Assembly (NCBI RefSeq): GCF_016925615.1
Contig: NZ_CP070499.1
Span: 682,001-746,000, forward strand
DNA: 64,000 nucleotides
Direction of reading: 5' to 3'
From: Natronosporangium hydrolyticum
GTDB taxonomy: Bacteria; Actinomycetota; Actinomycetes; Mycobacteriales; Micromonosporaceae
The notes beneath the pieces were generated by a model. The model made no database searches and was not told the DNA's origin. It saw only the letters and a list, made by a program, of their open reading frames with translations. Position numbers and translations under genes: made by a program. Shown here piece by piece: positions 52,735 to 61,198 of the stretch (positions are counted from its first letter, which is position 1; each line of letters starts with the position of its first letter).

Positions 52735-53985
52735 TCAGCTGGCTGCCTGGTCGAGCAGCCGTCGGATCCGTTCGCTGATCTCGGTCGCCAGCTCTGACGG
52801 TAGTTGTGGAACCTCCGCGGCAGCGCGGGGGACGGCAGCGCTCAGCCGTTCCAGCACTTCCACAGTGGTGCGACGGGCCAGGTCCGCCGGTATCTGCCAG
52901 CCGGTGAACTCATCGAACAGGTGCTGGGCGGTAATACTCGATAGCATTGATTGCCCCGCCAACCACAGCCCAACCCGGCGCGAGGAGGCGAATCGGTAGG
53001 TCGGTGCAGCGTCGTAGATCGGCGCAAGTTCCACCCCGGATCCGACGTGCAAGAAGGCGTAGTTGCGGGCGTGTCCGTCAGTATCACCGACCGCGACCCG
53101 GAGCGTCGCAGCCTCCAAGAGCCGGGTCAGTTCCCGCGGCACATCATTGCCGTACGACCGCAAGATCTTCGCTAGCCGGGCGAGGCTCGGGCTGTTCGGA
53201 TGCGGCGACTGATACTTGTAGTCGCCGGTCGGGTCGATGCCGAGGGCGGCACAGCCATCCTCTTGGTGTATCCGGGAAACCTCCCCGTCCGCGACCTGCC
53301 GATCGAATCGGGTGAGCACCAGCGCTTTCCGGCCGCCCGCCACTATCAACTCACCCTCAGCCGCCGGCATTCCGCTTAGAGCTGCCAACCGCAGAGTGAA
53401 CAACTCGGCCGCGCAGAGCCCGGCGGCCCAGGTAGGTTCCGGCTTCAGGATGTGTGTGCTCGGCGCACCGTCGGCTGGCCGCGCCCATCGGCCGTCGCTG
53501 GTCCGCGCAAGGAGCAGCTTCGCCTGAAGACCGGCGAGTGAGACCCGTACCTCCTGATCAACGCCGAGCGGGTGCGCTGGGAGCGCAGCGACGGCCGCAG
53601 CCAGTCCTTCATCGTTCAACAGCCGCGCACCGGCCAGGCCAAGCTTCGGGTGGTGCCCCGGGCGGAGGAAGGCAATCGCGCCGGCGCAGTCGGCTCCGAT
53701 CTCGCGGAGCAGGCCGAAGCTGTCCCCGCGCTGCACCCCGAACCATTGTTCGACAGTGGAGCGGGTCTCGCCCTCGGGCAACATACTGTCCACCCACCGC
53801 TCTACCGCCGCGCCCCGGTAACGCCCGGCGCGGACCGGCAGCGCGACCGACATGACGATCGAGTCGAGCGCGAAGGTGGCGATCGCTTCGTCGCGGTACT
53901 GAAGCTGCAGCTGACGCCGGCGGGTGCGGGTCAGCGTTGCGATGTGGCCCTGGCCAAGCCAGACCTCTAGCACGTCGTCGCTCAC
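52735..53985 (-). CDS. hipA: HipA-like serine/threonine kinase toxin
   Basis: A 416-residue HipA homologue. The nucleotide-binding SLAGLQAKLLLA (about 150-161) matches the Gly-rich loop of HipA. The catalytic loop is GDTDGHARNYAF (Asp and Asn, about 300), and the DFG-like metal motif is in LAPIYDAAPTYRF. HipA kinases phosphorylate glutamyl-tRNA synthetase or other targets and cause dormancy. The GTG start overlaps the antitoxin stop (GTGA). The protein is close to full length and all key residues are present, so it should be active. Confidence 0.9.
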   Translation of the reverse strand: MSDDVLEVWLGQGHIATLTRTRRRQLQLQYRDEAIATFALDSIVMSVALPVRAGRYRGAAVERWVDSMLPEGETRSTVEQWFGVQRGDSFGLLREIGADCAGAIAFLRPGHHPKLGLAGARLLNDEGLAAAVAALPAHPLGVDQEVRVSLAGLQAKLLLARTSDGRWARPADGAPSTHILKPEPTWAAGLCAAELFTLRLAALSGMPAAEGELIVAGGRKALVLTRFDRQVADGEVSRIHQEDGCAALGIDPTGDYKYQSPHPNSPSLARLAKILRSYGNDVPRELTRLLEAATLRVAVGDTDGHARNYAFLHVGSGVELAPIYDAAPTYRFASSRRVGLWLAGQSMLSSITAQHLFDEFTGWQIPADLARRTTVEVLERLSAAVPRAAAEVPQLPSELATEISERIRRLLDQAAS

Positions 53986-54236
53986 GGCCTATCAGCCGCC
54001 TCGACAGTCACTTGCGCCTCGCGCGGAACAACCACGAGGTCAGCGCCGAGCACGGACAACGCCTCGGTGAGCCGTTTCACCGCCCGCAAGTTCCCCGCCT
54101 CCAGCCGGACCACCGTCGTACGGTCGACTCCGAGCCATTGCGCCAGCTCCGCCTGGGTCATGCGGCGCTCGCGGCGCAGCGTGGCGATGTGCTGGCCGAG
54201 CCCTCTGGCGTCTCGCGCCCGTCGCCACGTCACCAT
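53982..54236 (-). CDS. hipB: HipB-like XRE antitoxin
   Basis: An 84-residue XRE-type DNA-binding protein (LGQHIATLRRERRMTQAELAQWLG, then VDRTTVVRLEAGNLRAVKRLTEAL). It should bind and neutralise the HipA kinase encoded directly downstream (4-nt overlap). With HipA it should repress the operon at three GTTGCG-N4-CGCAAC sites just upstream, the nearest of which starts 14 nt before its ATG. The C-terminal 20 residues (VVVPREAQVTVEAADRP) may be the flexible tail. Confidence 0.9.
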   Translation of the reverse strand: MVTWRRARDARGLGQHIATLRRERRMTQAELAQWLGVDRTTVVRLEAGNLRAVKRLTEALSVLGADLVVVPREAQVTVEAADRP

Positions 54237-54249
54237 CGAACCGCCCCTT

Positions 54250-54341
54250 GTTGCGTTAACGCATCATCCTTGCTCAACTCTCCTAATGTAGCGAAATCGC
54301 AACTTTGGCGCACCATTGATCCGATGTTGCGCTATCGCAAC
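54250..54341. promoter_or_regulatory. Three HipB operator candidates at 38-bp spacing
   Basis: GTTGCG-N4-CGCAAC-like sites begin at 54250 (last arm CGCATC), 54288 (first arm GTAGCG) and 54326 (perfect). They are spaced exactly 38 bp start to start. They occupy the promoter region of hipBA and reach toward the divergent ABC operon. Confidence 0.72.
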
Positions 54342-54360
54342 ACGGCGCGGGCTCGTCGGT

Positions 54361-54381
54361 GGCGGAGACCTGACGAAAGTA
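54361..54381. repeat. 21-bp direct repeat, right copy (flanks hipBA)
   Basis: Exact copy of 52677-52697, 1,684 bp away and on the same strand. It lies between the hipBA operators and the ABC transporter gene at 54443. The two copies bracket the hipBA module and its operators. Confidence 0.85.
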
Positions 54382-54442
54382 AGGGGTGGTCGGTGCCGTT
54401 CGCCAGCGGTGCTGGGGGGCGCTGCCTTCGTAGCGTGCTCGC

Positions 54443-55381
54443 ATGATCAGTCTGAGACACCTGACCAAACGCTACGGCGACACCACCGCCGTGGCCGACC
54501 TCTCGCTGGAGATCCGGGCCGGTGCGGTCACCGGCTTCCTGGGGCCGAACGGTGCCGGGAAATCCACCACCATGCGGGTGATCGTGGGCGTCGACCACCC
54601 CACCGAGGGGTCCGCCACCATCGGCGGGGAGCGGTACACCGACCTGCGGTACCCGCTGCACGTGGTGGGGGCGTTGCTGGATGCGCGGGCGGTGCACCCG
54701 GGCCGCTCCGGCCGCAACCACCTGCTCGCGATGGCCCGCAGCAACGGCATCGGCCGGCGTCGGGTCGACGAGGTGCTGGAGCTGGTGGGCTTGTCGGCGG
54801 CGGCCGGGCGCCGGGCCGGGGGGTACTCGCTGGGCATGGGGCAGCGGCTGGGGATCGCCGGGGCGCTGCTCGGCGACCCGCCGGTGCTGCTCTTCGACGA
54901 ACCGGTCAACGGGCTCGACCCGGACGGGGTGCTGTGGATCCGCCAACTCACCCGGCGGCTGGCCGACGAGGGCCGCACGGTGCTGGTCTCCAGCCACCTG
55001 ATGAGCGAGCTGCAGCTCATGGCCGACCAGCTGGTGGTGCTGGGCCGGGGCCGGCTGCTCGCCGACGCGCCGCTCGCTGAGGTGATCGCCGGCGCCACGC
55101 CGGTCGTTACCCAGGTGCGGTGCGCGGACGCCGGCGGTGCCGAGCTGCTCGGCCAGCGGCTGGCGAGCCACGGGTATCACGTCGAGCGGCCCGAACCGGC
55201 GTTGTTGCGGGTGGCCAACGCGGCAACGGCGGCCGTCGGTGACCTCGCCCACCAGGCCGGCGTTGCGGTCCACGAGCTGACCGCCCAGACCGCGTCACTG
55301 GAGGAGGCGTACCTGCGGCTGACCGACGGCAGCGTCGAGTACGCGGCTGCCGGCAGCCCGGCCGGAAGGAGCGCGCAGTGA
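54443..55381 (+). CDS. ABC transporter ATP-binding protein (ABC-2 exporter type)
   Basis: A 312-residue ATPase with Walker A GPNGAGKST (about 34-42), signature YSLGMGQRLGIAGALLGDP and Walker B VLLFDEPVNGLD. The C-terminal 90 residues are the usual extension of antibiotic or lantibiotic-type exporters. It pairs with the permease whose GTG overlaps its stop (GTGA). It energises an exporter of unknown substrate. A TetR gene would have preceded it before the hipBA module was inserted. Confidence 0.9.
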   Translation: MISLRHLTKRYGDTTAVADLSLEIRAGAVTGFLGPNGAGKSTTMRVIVGVDHPTEGSATIGGERYTDLRYPLHVVGALLDARAVHPGRSGRNHLLAMARSNGIGRRRVDEVLELVGLSAAAGRRAGGYSLGMGQRLGIAGALLGDPPVLLFDEPVNGLDPDGVLWIRQLTRRLADEGRTVLVSSHLMSELQLMADQLVVLGRGRLLADAPLAEVIAGATPVVTQVRCADAGGAELLGQRLASHGYHVERPEPALLRVANAATAAVGDLAHQAGVAVHELTAQTASLEEAYLRLTDGSVEYAAAGSPAGRSAQ

Positions 55382-56190
55382 AGGCGTCAATGGAAGGTAC
55401 GGCGACGGTCCCGACGGCAGGCCGCGCCGGCCTGGTCGGCGCGCTCGCTGCCGAGTGGACCAAACTGTGGACGGTCCGCACGAGCTGGGCGTGCCTGGCC
55501 ACGGCGCTGGTGCTGAGCGCGCTCTACCCGGTGATCGCGGGGGTGACGGTGCGGACCCAGCACGCCGCCGGGGTGGAAGATCCGTTGCTGATGCCGGCGA
55601 CCGCCGCCGCCGCGTCGGGCATCCTGGTGGTGGGGCAGTTGGCGCTGCTGGCGTTGGCGACGCTGGTCATCGCTGGCGAGTACGGCACCGGGAGCATCCG
55701 GACCACGCTGCAGTGCGTGCCGGCCCGGGCTCGGCTGTTGCTGGCGAAAGCACTGGTGGTGGCGCCGGTGCTGGCGGTCGCCGGGGTGGTGATGGCCAGT
55801 TTCGGAACTGCGCTGGCGTGGCTGGCGATGGGAGAGCAGGCGCCAGCGGTAACGGTCAGCGAACTGGTCCGGCTCGTCGCTGGCGTCGCCGGATACCTGG
55901 CGCTGGCCGGCCCGCTGGTGGTCGCGCTCGGGGCGGTGCTCCGCAGCGTCGCCGGTACGCTCACCGCCGCGCTGGTGCTGATGCTGCTGGCGCCGATGCT
56001 GCTCGACCAGAGCGGGATCGCGGTGCTGACCACGATCGCGGCGGCGCTGCCCGGCTCAGCCGGACAGGTCCTGATCACCGGTGGGGATCCTGGACCGTAC
56101 GGCGTCGCAGGCGCGCTGGCGGTGCTGGCGGCCTGGACCGTGGCGGCGCAGCTCATCGCTGGCGCGGTGATGCGGGCCAGGGACGGCTGA
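55378..56190 (+). CDS. ABC-2 type transporter permease
   Basis: A 270-residue membrane protein with about six hydrophobic segments (about 35-60, 78-98, 120-150, 165-185, 190-212, 240-262) and the soluble N-terminal lead of ABC-2 permeases. It starts with a GTG overlapping the ATPase stop and forms the exporter with it. The histidine kinase gene follows 34 nt later, so the exporter and the two-component system are one operon. Confidence 0.87.
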   Translation: MKASMEGTATVPTAGRAGLVGALAAEWTKLWTVRTSWACLATALVLSALYPVIAGVTVRTQHAAGVEDPLLMPATAAAASGILVVGQLALLALATLVIAGEYGTGSIRTTLQCVPARARLLLAKALVVAPVLAVAGVVMASFGTALAWLAMGEQAPAVTVSELVRLVAGVAGYLALAGPLVVALGAVLRSVAGTLTAALVLMLLAPMLLDQSGIAVLTTIAAALPGSAGQVLITGGDPGPYGVAGALAVLAAWTVAAQLIAGAVMRARDG

Positions 56191-56224
56191 GCCGCTGGTG
56201 ACCAGCGGTGGAATCATCGCAAGG

Positions 56225-57424
56225 ATGACCGACATGGTTGCCGGGCGCCGCCGCCGGATCGCGGGGAACGCCGCCGTCGCACTGGGGTGCGCGGCGGCGG
56301 TCTTCGCCGAGGGCGGCGTGTGGCTGGCGGCCGACACCGGCGTGCTGCGACCCCAGTACCTGTTGCTGTGCGGAGCGGCTGGGGTGCTCGCGGCGGCGGT
56401 GCTGGCCCGTCGCGCGGCGCCGGCATGGGTGCCGCTCGCGCCAGCGGCGGTGATGGTCGGGCTCGGCACCATCCAGCCGGCACAGGGTCCTGCCTTCATG
56501 TTCACCATCGCCGGCACGTCGGCGGCGTTGGCCTACCTGGCCGGGACGGCGGGGCAGCGGCGTACGGGCTGGGGCCTGGCCGGGTTGGCGGTGGCCGGAT
56601 CGGCAGTGGCGGCAGCGCTCGGCAGCCCGGGTGGAGCGTTGTTCACCGTGGTGGTGCTGCTGATCTTCGGGCTGCTGCCGTGGCTGCTAGGCCACTACCG
56701 GCGGCAGCAGCGGGCGCTGCTGCGCGCCCGCGCCGACCGGATCGCGCAGCTGGAGCGGGAGCAGCAGATGGTCGCCGAGCAGGCCCGGCTGCGGGAGCGC
56801 GCGGCGCTGGCCGAGGAGATGCACGATTCGCTGGGCCATGAGTTGAGCCTGGTGGCGCTGCGGGCCGGCGGTCTGGAGCTGGCGCCGGACCTGCCGGATC
56901 CGCATCGGGCGGCGGTCGGGGAGCTGCGTGCCGCCACCGCAACCGCCACCGCCCGACTGGCCGAGATCGTCGCGGTGCTCCGCGGCGGCGGGCAGCCGGC
57001 GGAGTCGCCTTCGGACTCACCGGCCGGGTCGCTCGACGAACTGGTCGGGCGGGCCCGGCAGGCCGGTCTCGACGTCCGGTCGACGGCGACCGGCGAGCCT
57101 GCGGCGTCGGCGGCGCCGACGATCCACCGGGTGGTGCAGGAAGGGCTGACCAACGCCGCCAAGCACGCGCCCGGGGCGGCGGTGACGGTGGCGGTGCACG
57201 GCGACGCGGACGGCACCAGCGTGAGCGTGTCGAATCCGCCACCGCCCGGTGCCGCGCCGCCGGCGCCGCCCGGCGGCGGTCATGGGTTGGCAGCGTTGGC
57301 GGAGCGGGTCCGGCTGCTCGGTGGTGACCTGTCGGTGAGCCGCCCCGGCGGCGGGTTCCAGTTGTCGATCCGGCTGCCGCACCGGGTCCGCGCCGAGCCG
57401 GGGTACGCGGGGGAGGCGGCGTGA
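56225..57424 (+). CDS. NarL-family sensor histidine kinase
   Basis: A 399-residue kinase. Several N-terminal membrane helices (about 15-155) are followed by the HisKA_3 dimerisation domain with the phosphorylated His in EEMHDSLGHELSLVALRAGG (about 200). The ATPase domain has VVQEGLTNAAKHAPGAAVTV and GGGHGLAALAERVRLLGGDLS. ATG 56225 is the start after the permease stop. The stop overlaps the regulator's GTG (GTGA). It probably senses the envelope signal that calls for the linked ABC exporter. Confidence 0.9.
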   Translation: MTDMVAGRRRRIAGNAAVALGCAAAVFAEGGVWLAADTGVLRPQYLLLCGAAGVLAAAVLARRAAPAWVPLAPAAVMVGLGTIQPAQGPAFMFTIAGTSAALAYLAGTAGQRRTGWGLAGLAVAGSAVAAALGSPGGALFTVVVLLIFGLLPWLLGHYRRQQRALLRARADRIAQLEREQQMVAEQARLRERAALAEEMHDSLGHELSLVALRAGGLELAPDLPDPHRAAVGELRAATATATARLAEIVAVLRGGGQPAESPSDSPAGSLDELVGRARQAGLDVRSTATGEPAASAAPTIHRVVQEGLTNAAKHAPGAAVTVAVHGDADGTSVSVSNPPPPGAAPPAPPGGGHGLAALAERVRLLGGDLSVSRPGGGFQLSIRLPHRVRAEPGYAGEAA

Positions 57425-58152
57425 TCCGGGTGCTGCTCGCCGACGACGAGGCGATGGTCCGGGCGGGGATCACCGCCATCCTCGCGCACGACCCGGAGAT
57501 CGACGTGGTGGCCGAGGTGGCCGATGGGGCGGCCGCGGTCGAGGCGGCCCGGCGGCACCGACCCGATGTGGCGCTGCTCGACATCCGGATGCCGCGGCTC
57601 GACGGGTTGGCGGCCACCGGCGAGCTCCGGGCGGCGGCGCCGGAGACCGCGGTAGTCATCCTGACGACCTTCCACGATGACGCGTACATCGCTCGGGCGC
57701 TCGGCGAGGGAGCGAGCGGGTTTCTGGTCAAGTCCGGGGATCCGCGGGAACTGCTCGCCGCAGTCCGGGCGGTGGCGGACGGCGCGAGCTACCTGTCGCC
57801 AGCGGTGGCGCACCGGGTAATCGCCCAGCTTGGGCCGGATCGGCTGGCCCGCTCGGCGGCGGCGCGGGCGCGGGTGGCGGCGCTCACCGGCCGGGAGCGG
57901 GAGGTGCTGAGTCTGCTGGCTAGTGGGCTGTCGAATGCGGAGATCGCGGCCCGGCTCTACCTAGTAGAGGGGACGGTGAAGGCGTACGTGAGCGCAATCC
58001 TGGCGGCGCTGGGTGCCCGGAACCGGGTAGCGGCGGCGATCATCGCCTACGAAGCCGACCTCCACCCCACCCCCAACCCTGCCGATCATGAACCTAAGTG
58101 CACTGCGGACCCGGATTCAGGTCCCAAGTCCCATGATCGACCCGGCGGGTGA
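57421..58152 (+). CDS. NarL/LuxR-type response regulator with repeat-derived C-terminus
   Basis: A 243-residue regulator. The receiver (about 1-120, DDEAMVRAG acid pair, phosphoacceptor Asp in VALLDIRMPRLDG, Lys in GFLVKSGDPREL) is linked to a LuxR helix-turn-helix (about 150-215, LTGREREVLSLLASGLSNAEIAARLYLVEGTVKAYV). The last about 25 residues are encoded by the palindromic repeat 58083-58139 and read-through beyond it, so the original protein probably ended near residue 218. It is activated by the overlapping kinase gene. Confidence 0.9.
   Translation: MIRVLLADDEAMVRAGITAILAHDPEIDVVAEVADGAAAVEAARRHRPDVALLDIRMPRLDGLAATGELRAAAPETAVVILTTFHDDAYIARALGEGASGFLVKSGDPRELLAAVRAVADGASYLSPAVAHRVIAQLGPDRLARSAAARARVAALTGREREVLSLLASGLSNAEIAARLYLVEGTVKAYVSAILAALGARNRVAAAIIAYEADLHPTPNPADHEPKCTADPDSGPKSHDRPGG
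58083..58139. repeat. GATCATG palindromic repeat, copy 3
   Basis: A 57-bp element, CGATCATG at the left and CCATGATCG at the right, with partly symmetric inner parts (ACCTAAG against CCCAAGT). It is the same length as copy 1. It lies inside the 3' end of the response-regulator gene and replaces its normal C-terminus. Confidence 0.7.
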
Positions 58153-58831
58153 AGAGCAGAAGGGCTGTGCCCGCAGAACGTGGCTGGGAGGGCCGCCGAC
58201 TTGTGGCCCCGGCCCTCCCTGCCGCCGGCTGACTCGCGCCGGGATCGCGTCCGACGGAAGCCGGTCAAAAGGTCACGGGCTTGTCAGCCGACCCCTTGCG
58301 CCCGGCTGTCAACACCATCGACCGCTTGGTGGGTTGAGTGGTGATCCACTACGGCGACAAACCAGGTCCATACCGGCAAACCAGGCACCACTCGACCCAC
58401 CAAGTCGGGGAAAGGTGATCTGCCCGCCGATCTTGCAGCCCGACAGCCCGACCGATGGCGTATGCGTAAGCAGAGCAAATGCTCCTGCCGCACCACCTGA
58501 GCTGCGGCGATGTCTGATGATCAAGTGACCCGATTTTCGCCAGCAGAGTCGCATACGCCAGCGGTCGGGCTGTTGGTGGGAAATCGCTGCAAGATCGGTG
58601 CGGACGGTTCGTTTCACTCGCTTGGTGAGTCGAGTGGCGCCCGGTTTGCCAGTATTAACCTGGTTTGTCGCCGTAGTGGATCACCACTCAACCCACCAAG
58701 CGGCCGACGGGCGCTAGCAGGACTCGAAGGTGGGTTCGGGCATCGTCCACACAGCCCACCGTTGCGCTCGCGGCAACCTTCGGCGTACGGCTGATCCGCC
58801 TCCGCGGGTTCCTCTTTGGGTAGGCATCCTG
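58153..58831. other. Gene-free region with fold-back element
   Basis: These 679 nt separate the convergent response-regulator and HelD genes. Short frames here lack coding character. The region is mainly the 382-bp inverted-repeat element at 58322-58703 plus about 170 and 128 nt of flanking sequence in which nothing was recognised. Confidence 0.65.
58322..58703. mobile_element. MITE-like fold-back element with perfect 46-bp terminal inverted repeats
   Basis: Positions 58322-58367 and 58658-58703 are exact inverted copies (46 of 46). Weaker inverted similarity continues inward to about 58466 and 58550 (for example GCCGATCTTGCAG against CTGCAAGATCGGT, and GGCGTATGCG against CGCATACGCC). Each half also folds on itself: CTTGGTGGGTTGAGTGGTG (58325-58343) pairs with CACCACTCGACCCACCAAG (58386-58404). 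No transposase is encoded. It sits between convergent genes and may also act as a two-way terminator. Confidence 0.75.
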
Positions 58832-61180
58832 TCACAGGTCTTCGAGGGTGTGTTGGAGCTCGGCGGGCAGCTCTCCGGTGTGGAGCACGGTGAGGCGGCG
58901 GGTGGTCCGGGTCAGCGCGACGTAGAGGTCGCCCCAGCCCGAGGTCGACTCCGCCACAATCTGCCGCGGCTCGACCAGCACCACCGAGTCGAACTCCAAC
59001 CCCTTGGATTCGAGCGGCGTCACCAGCGCGACCGGGTGCTCCAGCATCGCCGGATCGTCGTGGGTAGCCGCGTCGTCGCGGGCGGCGGTGACCGCCTGGG
59101 CAACCTCGGTGAACAGTCCGGTGGGGACAATAACCGCCGTCCGTCCATCGTCGACCGCTGCCACCTCCTGCGTCAGCAGGGTGCAGAGCTGGTCGGTCAG
59201 CTCCGCCGGGTCGACGCGTCGCAGTTGGGGCTCGTGGCCGGTGTAACGCACCGATCGGGGCAGCGGCAACGCCGGTCCGACCCGTGCCAGGACCCCGGCG
59301 GCGAGCGTCATCACTTCGGCCGGGGTGCGGTAGTTGACGGTCAGCCGGGCCAGCTGCCATGCGGCACCGTCTGCGGTGAAGACCGCGTCCCAGTCGGTGG
59401 GCGGACCGAGCCGGCCGGTCTGCGCCGGGTCGCCGACCACGGTCAGCCACCGGCTCGGGCAGCGGCGCAGCAGCGCCCGCCAACCCATCGGGGTGACCTC
59501 CTGCGCTTCGTCGACGATGATGTGCCCATAGGCCCAGCTTCGATCCTCGGCGGCCCGCTCCGCGACGGAACGGGTGTCGATAGTGGTCTGACGGCCGCTG
59601 AGCTGCTCGGCGGTGAGCAGATCGGGGACGCTCAGCAGTTCGGATTCGCTGTCCTCGTCGTCGATGGTGCGGGAACCCTCGGCGATCTCCAGCACCCCTT
59701 GGGCGTACTCGATCTCCTCGTCGCTGCGCGGCGCCGCCCGCTCTGGCGCCGGCGGATCCCCGAGCAGCTCCGCCGCCTCATCCAGCAGCGGCACGTCCGC
59801 CTCGGTCCAGCCGGCGCCCGGGTCCCGACGCAGTCGCTGCCGATCCGCGGCCGGCAGCGCGCTGGCCGCGCTGGCCAGCCGCTCGTCGTCGGCGTACAGC
59901 TCGGTCAGCAGCCGCTGCGGGGTGAGCTGCGGCCACAGCCGGTCGATCGCCGCCCGCAGTTGCGGATCGCCGCGCAGCTCCCGGGCGAGGGCGGCGACGT
60001 CGGCCCCGCCGAGCAGGCTGACCCCGGCGCCGGGGGCGTCGCCGCCGCCGAGGGACTCCCCGGCGTACGGGTCGTCGCCGAGCCGGCCGGCCACCTGCCC
60101 GGCGACCGCGGTCAGCAGTTGGTCGGTGAAGACCCGGCGGGCGCGGTTGTGTGGCAGTCCGGTGGCCCGGGCGGCATCCCGCGCCGCGGCGCAGTCGGCC
60201 GGCTCCAGGGTCACGACCTCCGCCTGGTAGGCGAGGCTGGGGTGCCGATCGGTCAGCGTCACCGGGGTCGGTTCGGCGGGCACCTGCTGCCGATCGCGGA
60301 CCGCCGCCGCCACCACCTCGGCCATCACCGCGCGCCCTTTGACCTCCGCGACCTCGGCCGGTTCGGTGGCGTCGGCGGTGACGCCGGGCAACAGGTCGGC
60401 GAGGGTGGCCATCCGGACGCCGGTCTCGCCCAGCGACGGCAGCACCTGGTCGATGTATCCGACGAAGGTCTGGTTCGGGCCGACCACCAGCACACCCCGG
60501 TGGGCCAGTTGTTCCCGGTACGTGTAGAGGAGGTACGCGGCCCGGTGCAGCGCGACAGCGGTCTTGCCGGTGCCGGGGCCGCCCTCGACCACTAGCACGC
60601 CGCGGTGTTCGGAGCGGATCACGTGGTCCTGTTCGGCCTGGATGGTGCCGATGATGTCGCGCATCCGGCCGGTGCGGACAGCGGCGAGCTCGGCGAGCAG
60701 CGCGGCCTCGCCGACCAGTGTGGCGTCGCCCGGGGTCGCGGTGGTCGAGTCGAGCACTTCATCGCGTAGTTCGGTGACGACGCGTCCGCGCAGCCGCAGG
60801 TGACGGCGGCGGTGGACGGCCATCGGGGCGGCCGCGGTGGCGAGGTAGAACGGGCGAGCCGCCGGCGCCCGCCAGTCGATCAGCATCGGCTCGTGGTCGC
60901 CGGAGTCGTCGAAGAGTCCGATCCGGCCGATGTAGCGCCGCTCGCCGTCGGCCAGGTCGATCCGGCCGAAGCAGAGCCCGGTCTCGGCCGCGCGGTACCG
61001 GGCCAGCTTCTCCACCTCTCGGGTGGCGAGGGCGGCGCGTTCACTGCGTACCGAGGGTGGGCTGTCGGCGTCGTCGGGTAGCTCGGCGAGTCGTTGCCGG
61101 GCTCGCTCCTCCAACTCTGCCAATCGGTCATACAATGTAGACACATAGGTTTGTTCGTGAGCGAGGTCACTGCTAGACAT
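58832..61180 (-). CDS. helD: HelD-type RNA-polymerase-recycling helicase (UvrD-like ATPase)
   Basis: A 782-residue UvrD-like ATPase with the HelD pattern. An N-terminal coiled coil enters the RNA-polymerase secondary channel (about 5-35 and 50-70, DRLAELEERARQRLAEL). Walker A is EGGPGTGKTAVALHRAAYLL (about 199-218), Walker B lies in HIIVDEAQEV and the C-terminal motifs in YVALTRTTRRLTVLHTG. Actinobacterial HelD/HelR proteins remove stalled polymerase from DNA and can protect against rifamycins. No rifamycin-associated element was seen upstream. The ATG follows GAGGAAAGC. Confidence 0.87.
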   Translation of the reverse strand: MSSSDLAHEQTYVSTLYDRLAELEERARQRLAELPDDADSPPSVRSERAALATREVEKLARYRAAETGLCFGRIDLADGERRYIGRIGLFDDSGDHEPMLIDWRAPAARPFYLATAAAPMAVHRRRHLRLRGRVVTELRDEVLDSTTATPGDATLVGEAALLAELAAVRTGRMRDIIGTIQAEQDHVIRSEHRGVLVVEGGPGTGKTAVALHRAAYLLYTYREQLAHRGVLVVGPNQTFVGYIDQVLPSLGETGVRMATLADLLPGVTADATEPAEVAEVKGRAVMAEVVAAAVRDRQQVPAEPTPVTLTDRHPSLAYQAEVVTLEPADCAAARDAARATGLPHNRARRVFTDQLLTAVAGQVAGRLGDDPYAGESLGGGDAPGAGVSLLGGADVAALARELRGDPQLRAAIDRLWPQLTPQRLLTELYADDERLASAASALPAADRQRLRRDPGAGWTEADVPLLDEAAELLGDPPAPERAAPRSDEEIEYAQGVLEIAEGSRTIDDEDSESELLSVPDLLTAEQLSGRQTTIDTRSVAERAAEDRSWAYGHIIVDEAQEVTPMGWRALLRRCPSRWLTVVGDPAQTGRLGPPTDWDAVFTADGAAWQLARLTVNYRTPAEVMTLAAGVLARVGPALPLPRSVRYTGHEPQLRRVDPAELTDQLCTLLTQEVAAVDDGRTAVIVPTGLFTEVAQAVTAARDDAATHDDPAMLEHPVALVTPLESKGLEFDSVVLVEPRQIVAESTSGWGDLYVALTRTTRRLTVLHTGELPAELQHTLEDL

Positions 61181-61198
61181 TGCTTTCCTCTGTTCGGC

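Noticed and set aside
58153-58794. Open frames such as 58309-58617 and 58510-58794 within the intergenic region
   Set aside because: They follow the inverted repeats, lack ribosome sites and codon bias, and change with the repeat arms.
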